Position numbers and translations under genes: made by a program
Notes under the pieces: generated by a model
What the model was told of the DNA's origin: nothing
What the model saw: the letters and a program-made list of their open reading frames with translations, nothing else
The model's database searches: none
Shown: positions 32,870 through 41,934 of the stretch, one piece after another
How positions within the stretch are numbered: the first letter of the stretch is position 1
How the letters are laid out: every line of letters begins with the position of its first letter
Assembly (NCBI GenBank): GCA_050179685.1
Contig: JBFXEW010000011.1
Coordinates: 62,001 to 126,000, forward strand
DNA length: 64,000 bases
DNA from: GWE2-40-63 sp050179685
GTDB lineage: Bacteria > Bacteroidota > Bacteroidia > Bacteroidales > SZUA-534
Reading direction: 5' to 3'

Positions 32870-34231
32870 CTATAGCTGTATGGCTACCCCATTGTAAAAG
32901 TCGAGAATCTTAACCCGGAAAATGTATTCATATTTGGCCTGAATAAACGACGACTGGGCGGCAGTAACCTTGTTTTTTGAATCGTTAAACTCCAAAGGCG
33001 TTACAATGCCCAGGTTAAATTTTTCCTGCACATAGCGGAAGGCTTCTTCGGCACTTTTAACTGCCTTTTGGCTCGACTGATATTTTTTAAGTGCTGCTAT
33101 GGCATTGGCGTGTACCTGCTCAATCTGCTTGCGCAGGTTGTTTTTCTCCAGTTGTAATTCATATTTACCCGATTCGTATTGAATAACGGAGTTTTTATAG
33201 TTGGTGCGTGCCGTATAGCCATTGAAAACAGGAATCCGCAAGGTTAAACCAATATTCAGACGTCGGTTGTTTTCGAACTGTTCTCCAAAAGGAATTAAGT
33301 CTCCCGGACCGGGATTTGCAGGATAGCGGTACTTGTTGTTGTAATTGGTGTAGTACGAAGCTCCTGCCGTAAGTGTTGGGTAAAGCTGGGCTTTAGCAAT
33401 GGCAGCCTGCTTTTCCAAACTGCTTAGCGTAAATTCTTTGCTAAGAATTTCGGGACGTTCCTGAACCGCTCTGTCGTATACCGATTCGCTCATCAGCAGG
33501 CTTTTGGTCATTGCTGAGGCGTCAATCTCCGGAATTACAATATCAAAACTATCGGTCAGGGGTAGTTCCAGAAGTTGCTCCAGGTTAATGAGTGAAAGCT
33601 TTAGCTGGTTCTCATAATTGGTCAGGTTTAATTCTTCCGATGCCAACTGGGCTTCAGTTTCAAGCAATTTTCCCCGGGCCAGATTGCCGGCTTCCACTTG
33701 TTTGCGGTTGTGGTCAATTTGTTGCTGTGTTACGGCAAGTTGTTCGTTTGCAGTAGCAACAAGTTCCTTATTAAATAGTATTTCTAGGTAAGCCGACACC
33801 ACATTTAGTGCGATGTCGTCGCGGGCTTTTTCCAGATCCATTAAAGCCGCCTGAAGCTCAAGATGGCGTTGCTTCACCGTGTTGTTCTTGGCCATCATTT
33901 GAAATAAAGTAACTTCGGAACCCACATAAAAAGAGACGTCCTGCGAATTCTGGTCGGTATAGGTATTATCGTAATTCAATGAACGACCAAAGTTAAAATC
34001 ATAACCCATCTGTCCGTTTAGATTAGGTAGTCGGTTTAAGCGGGCCTGGGTTTCCTGATTCTCCCGATAGTTTACATTCAGGGTCTGCTGTTTTATCTGT
34101 ATGTTATTTTCGATGGCATATTGCACGCAACTGTCCAGGGTCCAGGCATCCTGCGCCGTGCCGGTAAAGGCAGGGAACAAAAAGGCCGCCAGCAGAAGCG
34201 AGGTCAGATAGCCGTAAGTTAATTTCTTCAT
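32870..34231 (-). CDS. TolC family outer membrane efflux protein
   Basis: A 453-residue protein with a signal peptide (LLLAAFLFPAFTGTAQD). Residues 28-200 and 225-440 are the two OEP repeats of the TolC fold, rich in long amphipathic helices (NKVTAAQSSFIQAKYEYIF near the end). It forms the outer-membrane channel of a tripartite exporter. It is the last gene of the minus-strand run ATPase, four permeases, adaptor, TolC, 28 bases after the adaptor gene, so it is the likely exit duct for that MacB-type system. Confidence 0.93.
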   Translation of the reverse strand: MKKLTYGYLTSLLLAAFLFPAFTGTAQDAWTLDSCVQYAIENNIQIKQQTLNVNYRENQETQARLNRLPNLNGQMGYDFNFGRSLNYDNTYTDQNSQDVSFYVGSEVTLFQMMAKNNTVKQRHLELQAALMDLEKARDDIALNVVSAYLEILFNKELVATANEQLAVTQQQIDHNRKQVEAGNLARGKLLETEAQLASEELNLTNYENQLKLSLINLEQLLELPLTDSFDIVIPEIDASAMTKSLLMSESVYDRAVQERPEILSKEFTLSSLEKQAAIAKAQLYPTLTAGASYYTNYNNKYRYPANPGPGDLIPFGEQFENNRRLNIGLTLRIPVFNGYTARTNYKNSVIQYESGKYELQLEKNNLRKQIEQVHANAIAALKKYQSSQKAVKSAEEAFRYVQEKFNLGIVTPLEFNDSKNKVTAAQSSFIQAKYEYIFRVKILDFYNGVAIQL

Positions 34232-34259
34232 TGTATTAGTATTTTAAGTACGGTTTAAG

Positions 34260-35393
34260 TTACGATTGAGCCTGGGGCCCTTTTTTCTTTTCTTCTTTTT
34301 TAGGCTCGCCTTTAAGCTCGTCTTCCCAGTTTAGGCCTTCGGTAACTTCAATGTTGATACCGTCCGACAGGCCGATTTCAATCTTGCGTTTGTCGAATGT
34401 TTGCGGAATGGTAATGGAATCGCTGGTTAAGACCTGCACAAAAGCGGTGTCGCCGCTAAAGGTGATTAAACCTTCGGTTATGGCCATTACGCTGTCGCGA
34501 CGTTCGAGTTCAATTTCGGCGTTGGCACTGTATCCTGAACGGATAAACTGGTTTTTCTTTAATTCCACCTTGGCCTTAATATCGAACTGAATGGCTCCGT
34601 TTTCTTCCACGCCTTTGGGCGAGATGTATTCGAGGTTGGCGTCGAAACGTTCGCTCTCAATGGCGCCAATGGTCAGTTTCAACGGCATGCCTTCCACAAT
34701 CTTTCCCACTTCGGTTTCGTCCACCTTGCCTTCAAAAATCATATCGGTCATATCGGCCACAATGGCAATGGTGGTTCCGTCGTTAAAGTTGTTACTCTGA
34801 ATAACTGAGTTTCCTTCCTTAACCGGAATATCGAGCAGCATTCCGCTAATGGTTGAGCGGATAAGGGTGTTGGTGGCTGTTTCGGCCTTGCGGTTTACCC
34901 CTTCTTTAATAATGTCGAGGTTGTTTTTTGCCGTTTGTAACTCTTCGTTGGCTGAATTGTAAGCCAACTCGGCATTTTGGAATTCCGACTCGGAAATCAC
35001 ATTCTTTTTATACAGTTGTTGCTGACGCTCGAACTTCAGTTTTTCGTTTTCGAAGTTCAGCTCGGCTTGTTTTACCCGCGATTCGGCAGCATTCAGACTA
35101 ATCATATCGGGAATTACCTTAATACGGGCAATTACCTGTCCTTCTTTCACCATTTGTCCGGCTTCGAGATAAATTTCCTGCACAATTCCTGAAATCTGAG
35201 GTTTAATCTGGATTTCTTTTCTTGGCAAAACCGAACCGGTGGCAATGGTTTTCTTTACAATGTCGATTTTTGTGGGTTTATGAATTTCATAAACAACGGG
35301 TTTCTTCTTCGATTTGCTGGCCAGAAAAGCCAGGGTGCCTAAAAAGGCGGCTGCAATAATTACCCAGATAAGGATTCTAAAAAACTTTTTCAT
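34260..35393 (-). CDS. HlyD/MacA family periplasmic adaptor subunit
   Basis: A 377-residue membrane-fusion protein. There is one N-terminal membrane anchor (FFRILIWVIIAAAFLGTLAF), then a barrel-sandwich (biotinyl-lipoyl-like) domain, a coiled-coil hairpin at about 95-165 and beta domains. The C-terminus is charged (Lys/Glu-rich). It joins inner-membrane ABC permeases to TolC. It lies between the four-helix-bundle gene and the tolC-like gene, in the same direction. Confidence 0.93.
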   Translation of the reverse strand: MKKFFRILIWVIIAAAFLGTLAFLASKSKKKPVVYEIHKPTKIDIVKKTIATGSVLPRKEIQIKPQISGIVQEIYLEAGQMVKEGQVIARIKVIPDMISLNAAESRVKQAELNFENEKLKFERQQQLYKKNVISESEFQNAELAYNSANEELQTAKNNLDIIKEGVNRKAETATNTLIRSTISGMLLDIPVKEGNSVIQSNNFNDGTTIAIVADMTDMIFEGKVDETEVGKIVEGMPLKLTIGAIESERFDANLEYISPKGVEENGAIQFDIKAKVELKKNQFIRSGYSANAEIELERRDSVMAITEGLITFSGDTAFVQVLTSDSITIPQTFDKRKIEIGLSDGINIEVTEGLNWEDELKGEPKKEEKKKGPQAQS

Positions 35394-35438
35394 TAGTTAT
35401 AAGTGTTAATCGTTAATATTTGTAAGTTAAGTTATTTA

Positions 35439-35520
35439 TGTGACTAGAGTTCATAGAGTACTTAAAGTTCATAGAGTGACTAGAGTTCATAAAGTAATTG
35501 GAATACTTAAAGTGACTATA
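35439..35520. repeat. Imperfect 36-bp tandem repeat flanking the four-helix-bundle gene
   Basis: GTGACTAGAGTTCATAGAGT begins a 36-base unit that recurs at 35475 (GTGACTAGAGTTCATAAAGT) and again, decayed, near 35511. Mixed ACTTAAAGT words fill the gaps. The opposite flank at 35910-35970 contains the same words in inverted orientation (CACTTTAAGTACTTTAG, CACTTTAGTCACTC). Confidence 0.65.
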
Positions 35521-35542
35521 GTTATGTGGTATTTTTCTCATG

Positions 35543-35905
35543 TTATTTGTTTTTAAGTTTTGAACGTATTGATGTCAAAAGTGCTAACAATTCGGAGCAT
35601 TCATCAATTAGAGGTTGCAGAACTGAAGCGCTGCACCAGTTCATGGTTTTAATTATTTCAAGCCAATACAGGGTTTCGCTGGCTTCCGATTCACTGATGT
35701 GAATTTTATGAATAAAGTCGGCCTTGCTTTGTGAGCGATTTGCCTCCCGGTAATTTGCACCAATGCTGGTTCCCGATTTACTTAGCTGATTGCGGATAAC
35801 TTTTCCTTCGGGACTTTCTGGCAAGCTGGCCGACAAGTGAATAACAGCCACAGCAAACTTAAGCGTTCTTTCTTCCAATGTTTTTCCAAAAGTTTTGTTA
35901 TCCAT
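35543..35905 (-). CDS. Four-helix-bundle protein (S23/IVP family)
   Basis: A 120-residue protein of the S23 four-helix-bundle family, found in many Bacteroidota genomes and named after the product of 23S rRNA intervening sequences. Hallmarks are NQLSKSGTSIGANYREANRS, FIHKIHISESEASETLYWLE and the LLALLTSI C-terminus. The molecular role is unknown. It sits inside the exporter operon, between permease and adaptor genes, flanked on both sides by short AAAGTGACT-type repeats. A decayed relative lies at about 38524-38618. Avd proteins of diversity-generating retroelements share the fold, but no reverse transcriptase or template repeat is seen here. Confidence 0.88.
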   Translation of the reverse strand: MDNKTFGKTLEERTLKFAVAVIHLSASLPESPEGKVIRNQLSKSGTSIGANYREANRSQSKADFIHKIHISESEASETLYWLEIIKTMNWCSASVLQPLIDECSELLALLTSIRSKLKNK

Positions 35906-35909
35906 AACT

Positions 35910-35970
35910 TAATCACTTTTAACTTTATTCACTTTAAGTACTTTAGCTCACTTTAGTCACTCTAAGTACT
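35910..35970. repeat. Right-hand flanking repeats of the four-helix-bundle gene
   Basis: CACTTTAAGTACTTTAGCTC followed by CACTTTAGTCACTCTAAGTA. The words are the reverse complement of those left of the gene, so the gene is bracketed by imperfect inverted repeats. Confidence 0.55.
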
Positions 35971-35975
35971 TCTTC

Positions 35976-37232
35976 TTAATCCTGCCTTATGGCTTCAATA
36001 GGTTTGATACTCACCGCACGCGATGCCGGCAACAAGCCCGCCAGTGCGCCGGAAACTATCAGCACAATAAGGGCAATGGTCGCCACACGGATATCTACTT
36101 CCGGGTCGCGGAACATATCGCCACCGCCACCGGCCATGGCCCGGTTTATGCCTTCGACCAGCCAAACCCCTGCCGACAATCCGACAAACCCGGCCAGTGA
36201 AGTTAAAAATACCGACTCGTTGATAATTTGCGAAACCACTTTCAGGGGTTTAGCTCCCAATGCGCGCTGAATGCCAATTTCTTTGGTGCGTTCTTTTACG
36301 ATTACCAGCATAATGTTGCTTACGCCGATTACTCCGGCCATCAGGGTACCAATACCCACAATCCAAATCAGGGTGTTGATGCCGGTAAACAAACCATTCA
36401 TTTTACGGAATTCCTTTTCCACATTAAAACCACCAATGGCGCGGTCGTCGTCGGGATGTATTTTATGGCGTGCTTTGATAATAGCCCGGGCTTTTTGTTC
36501 CACAATCTCGACCGGAATATCGTCGTGGGCACTCATGGCATACCAGCCCACCACATCGCCAAAATTGTAGGTTTTTTGTAAGGTGGTAAAAGGCATGTGA
36601 ATGTTTTGTTCTTCGCGCTCGGCCTGGCCTCCGCTTTTTTTCGATTTAAAAACGCCCACCACATTAAAATAGATGCCATTAATCTTAATGTATTCACCAA
36701 TGGGATCTTCGCCCGGTTTAAACAGTTCGTCGACCACTTTTTTACCGATGGCCACTACTTTTCGTTTTTCGGCAATATCAATTTCGTTTACAAATCTTCC
36801 GGCAGTTATTTCCACCGGATCGATTAACTGCCAGGCAGGATAATCGCCCATAATGGAGTAGGCACCCGAGCGATCGTTGCGAACCGTGTTTATTCCACCT
36901 TCGCTGGTCCAGCCATTCAGCCGGGGCGATAAGGCTTTTAGTTCGGGAATATTTTTGAGCATCAGCTCGGTATCGCCATTGTTAAAATTGTAGCGGCGTC
37001 CGCGGGGAAATCCTTTGTAAGGGATGGACGTATTTTGGGTCCACATAAAAGCACTGTTGGTAGAGAAGTCTCCCATATTGCTAAATACAGCATTGTGCAG
37101 TCCGTTTCCCGAACCCAACATAATTACCAGCATAAAGATGCCCCAAAAAACACCGAATGCGGTAAGGAACGACCTGAGTTTATTCTTTTTCAGGGCCATC
37201 CATATTTCATTCCATTTATCTACATCAATCAT
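35976..37232 (-). CDS. MacB-type ABC permease 1 (type A)
   Basis: A 418-residue FtsX/MacB-like permease. It has an N-terminal membrane helix (LTAFGVFWGIFMLVIMLGSG), a MacB periplasmic core domain at about 45-250, and three C-terminal helices in the FtsX domain ending PASRAVSIKPIEAIRQD. It closely resembles permease 3 (KNKLRSFLTAFGVFWGIF against KNKMRSTLTAFGVFWGIF). MacB-type permeases move no substrate through the membrane themselves; they use ATP to drive export from the periplasm via adaptor and TolC. It is the last of the four permeases. No ATPase domain is fused. Confidence 0.92.
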   Translation of the reverse strand: MIDVDKWNEIWMALKKNKLRSFLTAFGVFWGIFMLVIMLGSGNGLHNAVFSNMGDFSTNSAFMWTQNTSIPYKGFPRGRRYNFNNGDTELMLKNIPELKALSPRLNGWTSEGGINTVRNDRSGAYSIMGDYPAWQLIDPVEITAGRFVNEIDIAEKRKVVAIGKKVVDELFKPGEDPIGEYIKINGIYFNVVGVFKSKKSGGQAEREEQNIHMPFTTLQKTYNFGDVVGWYAMSAHDDIPVEIVEQKARAIIKARHKIHPDDDRAIGGFNVEKEFRKMNGLFTGINTLIWIVGIGTLMAGVIGVSNIMLVIVKERTKEIGIQRALGAKPLKVVSQIINESVFLTSLAGFVGLSAGVWLVEGINRAMAGGGGDMFRDPEVDIRVATIALIVLIVSGALAGLLPASRAVSIKPIEAIRQD

Positions 37233-37252
37233 AACGCGTCTTATTTAAAGAA

Positions 37253-38479
37253 TTATTCTTCCCTCAGGGCTTCAATAGGTTTTATACTTGCTGCTTTACG
37301 TGCAGGAATTAAACCGGCCAGCGTTCCTGAGACAATTAACAGCAGTGTAGCTCCGGCTGCAATTCGAATATCCGCCTCGGGGTTCATAAAAAAGTCGGAT
37401 TGCAAGTGGGGCGATAACAATTCGAGCAGACCAACTCCAAGCACCAGTCCAAAGTAACCGGCTACTGCCGTAATAAATATCGACTCCATAAGTATTAATC
37501 CGATAATGGAACGGGGCGTTGCTCCCAGCGCTTTTCTCACGCCAATTTCCTGGGTGCGCTCTTTCACAACTATTATCATGATGTTGCTTACGCCAACAAT
37601 TCCCGATATGATGGTTCCAATACCAATAATCCAAACAAATATTTTGATTCCGTTAAACAGGCCCTGGAATTTCTTAAATTCTTCCAGGTTGTTATTAATA
37701 TATATGGCTCGTTTGTCGTCCACATTAAAGGTGTGGCGGTTGGCAAAGCTGCTGCGCAACTGGTTTTCCACTTCAACACTTTCGTTCATCAACTCAGGAG
37801 GAATGGTAATGGCCAGGTTTTGTATTTCGTTTCCACCGGTAAATACTTTTTGTCCGGTGGTAATGGGAATGTACACCCGGTCGTTGTCGCGCTCGCTGGG
37901 ATCGTGAAAAACGCCTACCACTTTAAAAGGCACATTGTTTATTTTCATGTATTTACCCATGGGATCTTCATCCTTAAATAAGGCGTCGCGAACTTTATAG
38001 CTGATGGCTACCGATTTGCGGCTCATCTGCACATCGAGTTTACTGATAAAGCGGCCGCTTTCTAACGCAACAGCTTCAATTTCTTTGGTTCCGTCGTGAA
38101 CGGCAATAATATCGAACGAACCGTATTCCTGCTTGTACGCTAAATTTCGTTGTTGCCAGATGTTTAAGCGCGACGAGATGGCCTGAACCTGTTTTACTTC
38201 GGAAGCGGTAGCCTCATAGTCCTGGTTGGTAAATTTAATCCGCCTTCCGGGCTGGAGGCCGCGATAAGGCATACTGGTTTGTCCGCGATACACCCAGATG
38301 CTGTTGGTGGCATCCTGTTCAAACTGATGGGTAATTCCATTCTGCAAACCGTTTCCCGAGCCCAGCAGCACTATCAGGATAAAAATACCCCAGGCCACGC
38401 TGAACGAGGTGAGAAAGGTTCGTAATTTGTTTTTTTGCAAGGTGGAGAATATCTCCATCCATTTTTCTTTGTCAAACAT
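37253..38479 (-). CDS. MacB-type ABC permease 2 (type B)
   Basis: A 408-residue FtsX/MacB-like permease. The N-terminal helix segment LTSFSVAWGIFILIVLLGSG matches permease 4 far better than permeases 1 and 3. A periplasmic core of about 200 residues follows, then three C-terminal helices and the ending IPARKAASIKPIEALREE. It is separated from permease 1 by 20 bases, so a heterodimer of types A and B with the single ATPase is likely. The upstream gap of 197 bases holds the remnant of a four-helix-bundle gene. Confidence 0.92.
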   Translation of the reverse strand: MFDKEKWMEIFSTLQKNKLRTFLTSFSVAWGIFILIVLLGSGNGLQNGITHQFEQDATNSIWVYRGQTSMPYRGLQPGRRIKFTNQDYEATASEVKQVQAISSRLNIWQQRNLAYKQEYGSFDIIAVHDGTKEIEAVALESGRFISKLDVQMSRKSVAISYKVRDALFKDEDPMGKYMKINNVPFKVVGVFHDPSERDNDRVYIPITTGQKVFTGGNEIQNLAITIPPELMNESVEVENQLRSSFANRHTFNVDDKRAIYINNNLEEFKKFQGLFNGIKIFVWIIGIGTIISGIVGVSNIMIIVVKERTQEIGVRKALGATPRSIIGLILMESIFITAVAGYFGLVLGVGLLELLSPHLQSDFFMNPEADIRIAAGATLLLIVSGTLAGLIPARKAASIKPIEALREE

Positions 38480-38523
38480 AGTTTAAGTAAGGGTTAAGTA
38501 CTTATTGTATTTATGTTTTCTTA

Positions 38524-38618
38524 TAAATGTGATAAATATATTGATTCAAAAAACAGTAACCATTCAGAAGCTTCTGCTTTAACTGATGCCAATAGAATGG
38601 TATCTCTTTATTATCCAT
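38524..38618 (-). pseudogene. Remnant of a second four-helix-bundle gene
   Basis: In the 197-base gap between permeases 3 and 2 the minus strand has ATG GAT AAT AAA (MDNK, the same start as the intact copy). After a frame change comes AEASEWLLFFESI and a stop, which aligns with DECSELLALLTSI at the C-terminus of the gene at 35543-35905. The middle is missing. The flanking bases (TCTAGTTCACTTAAAAAC) are of the same type as around the intact gene. Confidence 0.5.
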
Positions 38619-38676
38619 TTCTTTTTTTACTTTAAACTCTAGTTCACTTAAAAACTCCAGTTCACTTTATCTACTT

Positions 38677-39933
38677 TTATTCTTCTCTAATTGCATCAAT
38701 AGGTTTTACCCGAACGGCGCGCTGAGCCGGTAACAGACCGGCAAGTGCTCCGGCAATTACCAGTACCAACAGAGCATTAAGTCCCGATTTTAAGTCGATG
38801 CCGGGGTTTAGAAATATTTCGCTGGCATCGCCCTGTAGCGCTACGCCTAAAAGTTCATTCAATCCAATACCCAGAATTAGTCCGGCATAACCTGCAGTAA
38901 GGGTCAATAAAATTGACTCCATAATAATCTGCCGAATGATATTAAAAGGAGTTGCTCCCAGTGCCCTTTTGATACCAATTTCCTGAGTACGTTCCTTTAC
39001 AATTACCAGCATTATATTACTGATGCCGATAACTCCGGCCAGAAGCGTACCAAGTCCTACCAGATAAATCAGTATTCGGATGCCAATAAACAGGTAACTC
39101 ATCATCTTAAACTGGCGTTCAATATTCACATGCCCCATGGCTCCCTGGTCTTCGGGGGCAATATCGTTGCGCTTTTTAAGAATATCAATAATCTTGCTTT
39201 CAAGTTGGCTTACATCGAAATTCTTTTTGGCGGTAAAGGAGAAAAAGTGAACAATGTCGCCATAGTTAAAGGTATTTTGAGCGGTGGTAAAGGGAATATG
39301 TACCGATTCCTTTTTGTCGTATCCAATCTGAATGTTCCCTTCGGGACTGGTAACTCCGACTATTTGAAAATAAACACCCGAAACCCTGATGTATTCTCCC
39401 ACCGGGTTCACCCCATTTGCAAACAGCACCTCCTCGACCCTTGACCCGATAACACAAACTTTTCGGGCCTGCTGAATATCAATTTCGTTTAAGAAGCGTC
39501 CTTTAGCCATTTTTAAGGGTTCCACTTTGGTTAAATCGGGGTAATCGCCCTGAATCTGGAACGAACCGTATTTGTCTTTATACACAATATTATTGGTGCC
39601 CGACTGCCTCCAGGCCTGTAAGCGGGGCACAAGGTATTCTATTTCAGGCGCATGGTAACGCAAAGCTTTCATGTCGTCGTTGTCGAGGTTCCAGTTGCGT
39701 CCTTTTTTAAAACCTTTGTAAGGAACGGTGGTATTCTCGGTCCACATAAAAGCTGCATTGGTAGCAAAACCCTCAAACTGTTTGTTGATGCCGTTTTCGA
39801 GCCCGTTTCCTGCACCAGCCAGGGCAACCAGCATGAAAATTCCCCAAAACACCCCAAAAGCGGTTAAGGTTGAGCGCATCTTGTTTTTGCTGATGGCCTG
39901 CCAAATTTCTTTATATAATTCTAAGTCGAACAT
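38677..39933 (-). CDS. MacB-type ABC permease 3 (type A)
   Basis: A 418-residue FtsX/MacB-like permease, the same length as permease 1 and most similar to it at the N-terminus (LTAFGVFWGIFMLVALAGAG). The periplasmic core spans about 45-255; the FtsX helices include LIYLVGLGTLLAGVIGISNI; the ending is PAQRAVRVKPIDAIREE. It starts 35 bases after the end of permease 4 in transcription order. With permease 4 it forms the first B-A pair of the operon. Confidence 0.92.
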   Translation of the reverse strand: MFDLELYKEIWQAISKNKMRSTLTAFGVFWGIFMLVALAGAGNGLENGINKQFEGFATNAAFMWTENTTVPYKGFKKGRNWNLDNDDMKALRYHAPEIEYLVPRLQAWRQSGTNNIVYKDKYGSFQIQGDYPDLTKVEPLKMAKGRFLNEIDIQQARKVCVIGSRVEEVLFANGVNPVGEYIRVSGVYFQIVGVTSPEGNIQIGYDKKESVHIPFTTAQNTFNYGDIVHFFSFTAKKNFDVSQLESKIIDILKKRNDIAPEDQGAMGHVNIERQFKMMSYLFIGIRILIYLVGLGTLLAGVIGISNIMLVIVKERTQEIGIKRALGATPFNIIRQIIMESILLTLTAGYAGLILGIGLNELLGVALQGDASEIFLNPGIDLKSGLNALLVLVIAGALAGLLPAQRAVRVKPIDAIREE

Positions 39934-39968
39934 TTAATTCAGTATCTATAATTTAACCCTTAGGTTTT

Positions 39969-41240
39969 TTATTCATAGCGTAACGATTCAATGGGTTTGA
40001 TGCGAGCGGCTTTAAGTGCCGGAATCATTCCTGCCAAAGCACCACAAACAACCAGTAATATGGTAGCTCCCACAGCAATTCCAATATCGGCATTTGGGTT
40101 CAGAAATAATACAATTTGTCCGGCGGCATCGGTGGTCTCCTGAGCGTTGGCAATGCTTTGATCCATTACAAAATCAACAGCTTCCATAATAGCTACACCG
40201 ATAACCATTCCTATGTAGCCTGCCAGGGTGGTAATAAACACAGCCTCTGAAATTATTAAACCCAGAATTGAAGCAGGTGTAGCACCTAAAGCTTTGCGAA
40301 CCCCAATTTCGCGCGTGCGTTCTTTTACTACTATGAGCATGATGTTACTTACACCAACAATTCCGGCAATAAGAGTTCCAACGCCAATAAACCAGATAAA
40401 CATGCGGATTCCCAGGAATACTTTTTGCGTTTGGCTGTATTCGGTAAGTGTATTGCGAATGCCGATAGCACTCTTATCTTCGGGGTTAACTGTGTGCAGG
40501 GCAGCAAGTTTTTGCCGGATTTTATCTTCTATAATTTTACTTTCTTCAGGAGTGGCGTTACCGGTTGTTAACCCCAGGGATGAAACTCTAACTCCTCCGT
40601 TAAAGATTGACTGAGCAGCGGTAAAGGGCATAACTACACGTCGGTTTTGCCAGCCGTTGCCATCGGAATATACGCCGATAACTTTGAACGAGATGTCGTT
40701 TACTTTAATATATTCCCCAATCGGGTTTGCGCCTTTAAAAAGGGCTTTGTAAACTTCCTCGCCAATAACAGTTACTTTTCTGCGTTGTTGAATATCAATT
40801 TTATTCAGGTAGCGGCCCTGCAAGACTTTTGAACCTTCAATAGGCTGGTGATCGGGCAAAACACATTGGACAGAAAAATTTCCGAATTCGTTGTTGTAAG
40901 TAACACGGGTTCCTCCCCAAATATTAAACTGGGGCGAAATGTTGTCGATACCAGCAATCTGGTCACGAATGATTTCGTAATCTTTGTTGGTAAACCGAAC
41001 TTCCCGGTCGCGGCTTAAACCTTTGTAATCCATGCTGGTGCGGCCAGGCCATATCCATACGGAATTTTTAGCATTGCTGTCAAAATTTTGCATCACAGCA
41101 TTCTGGAGTCCTTTGCCGGAACCCAATAGAATGATGAGCAGCAAAATTCCCCAGGCAACACTAAATGAGGTTAAAAATGTGCGTAGTTTATTTTTTTGCA
41201 GGGTGGCAAAAATCTCTTGCCATTTGTCCAAATCAAACAT
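39969..41240 (-). CDS. MacB-type ABC permease 4 (type B)
   Basis: The start chosen at ATG 41240 (MFDLDKWQEIF), which matches permease 2, removes 14 residues of the longer frame; it overlaps the ATPase gene by 8 bases. About 423 residues: N-terminal helix LTSFSVAWGILLLIILLGSG, periplasmic core, and FtsX domain with an insertion near 375-395 (VMDQSIANAQETTDAAGQ) not seen in permease 2. It is the first permease after the ATPase, so the two are translationally coupled. Confidence 0.92.
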   Translation of the reverse strand: MFDLDKWQEIFATLQKNKLRTFLTSFSVAWGILLLIILLGSGKGLQNAVMQNFDSNAKNSVWIWPGRTSMDYKGLSRDREVRFTNKDYEIIRDQIAGIDNISPQFNIWGGTRVTYNNEFGNFSVQCVLPDHQPIEGSKVLQGRYLNKIDIQQRRKVTVIGEEVYKALFKGANPIGEYIKVNDISFKVIGVYSDGNGWQNRRVVMPFTAAQSIFNGGVRVSSLGLTTGNATPEESKIIEDKIRQKLAALHTVNPEDKSAIGIRNTLTEYSQTQKVFLGIRMFIWFIGVGTLIAGIVGVSNIMLIVVKERTREIGVRKALGATPASILGLIISEAVFITTLAGYIGMVIGVAIMEAVDFVMDQSIANAQETTDAAGQIVLFLNPNADIGIAVGATILLVVCGALAGMIPALKAARIKPIESLRYE

Positions 41241-41934
41241 GCTGCAAATGTTTTGCTTTGCCGTTTTTAATGTTCGATTCAATAAGGCCGTCTTTCAGGC
41301 GGATAATTCTTGAAGTCATTTCGGCAATGTCGTGTTCGTGGGTAACAATAATTACGGTAATTCCTTCCTGATGAATTTCTTTTAAAATATCCATCACTTC
41401 GTACGAAGTGGTAGTATCAAGAGCACCGGTAGGTTCATCGGCCAGAATTACTTTAGGTTTTGAAATTAACGAACGCGCAATGGCAATACGCTGCTTTTGT
41501 CCTCCCGACAATTCGTTGGGCATGTGATGCGCCCAATCTTTGAGTCCCATTTTGTCGAGGTATTCCATGGCAATAATATTGCGTTTTTTACGACTTACTT
41601 TTTGATAATAAAGCGGCAAGGCTACGTTTTCGAGGGCGTTTTTAAACGAAATCAGGTTAAATTGCTGAAATACAAAACCCAGGGTACGGTTTCGGTGCAC
41701 GGCAGCTTTGGCTTCGCTCATGTTTTTTATCAATTCACCATCAAGATAATAGGCTCCCGAATCGTAACTGTCGAGAATTCCGACAATGTTTAATAAGGTT
41801 GATTTTCCGGAACCGGAACTTCCCATAATGGAAACCATTTCGCCACGCTCAATCTCCACATCGATTCCTTTAAGCACATGCAAACTGTTTGCTCCGGTTA
41901 CATACGACTTGTGTAGTTTTTCAATTTTTACCAT
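41233..41934 (-). CDS. MacB/LolD-type ABC transporter ATPase
   Basis: The start chosen is ATG 41934 (MVKIEKLHKSYV), giving 233 residues, the normal LolD/MacB-ATPase length; the frame is open to 42048, but those codons look non-coding. Walker A is MGSSGSGKST, signature LSGGQKQRIA, Walker B VILADEPTGALD and the H-loop THEHD. It is cytosolic and the only ATPase for four permeases. It is the first gene of the exporter operon. Confidence 0.95.
   Translation of the reverse strand: MVKIEKLHKSYVTGANSLHVLKGIDVEIERGEMVSIMGSSGSGKSTLLNIVGILDSYDSGAYYLDGELIKNMSEAKAAVHRNRTLGFVFQQFNLISFKNALENVALPLYYQKVSRKKRNIIAMEYLDKMGLKDWAHHMPNELSGGQKQRIAIARSLISKPKVILADEPTGALDTTTSYEVMDILKEIHQEGITVIIVTHEHDIAEMTSRIIRLKDGLIESNIKNGKAKHLQHV

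Noticed and set aside
35543..35905. Avd accessory protein of a diversity-generating retroelement
   Set aside because: No reverse transcriptase and no template/variable repeat pair were seen; the protein better fits the common S23-like four-helix family.
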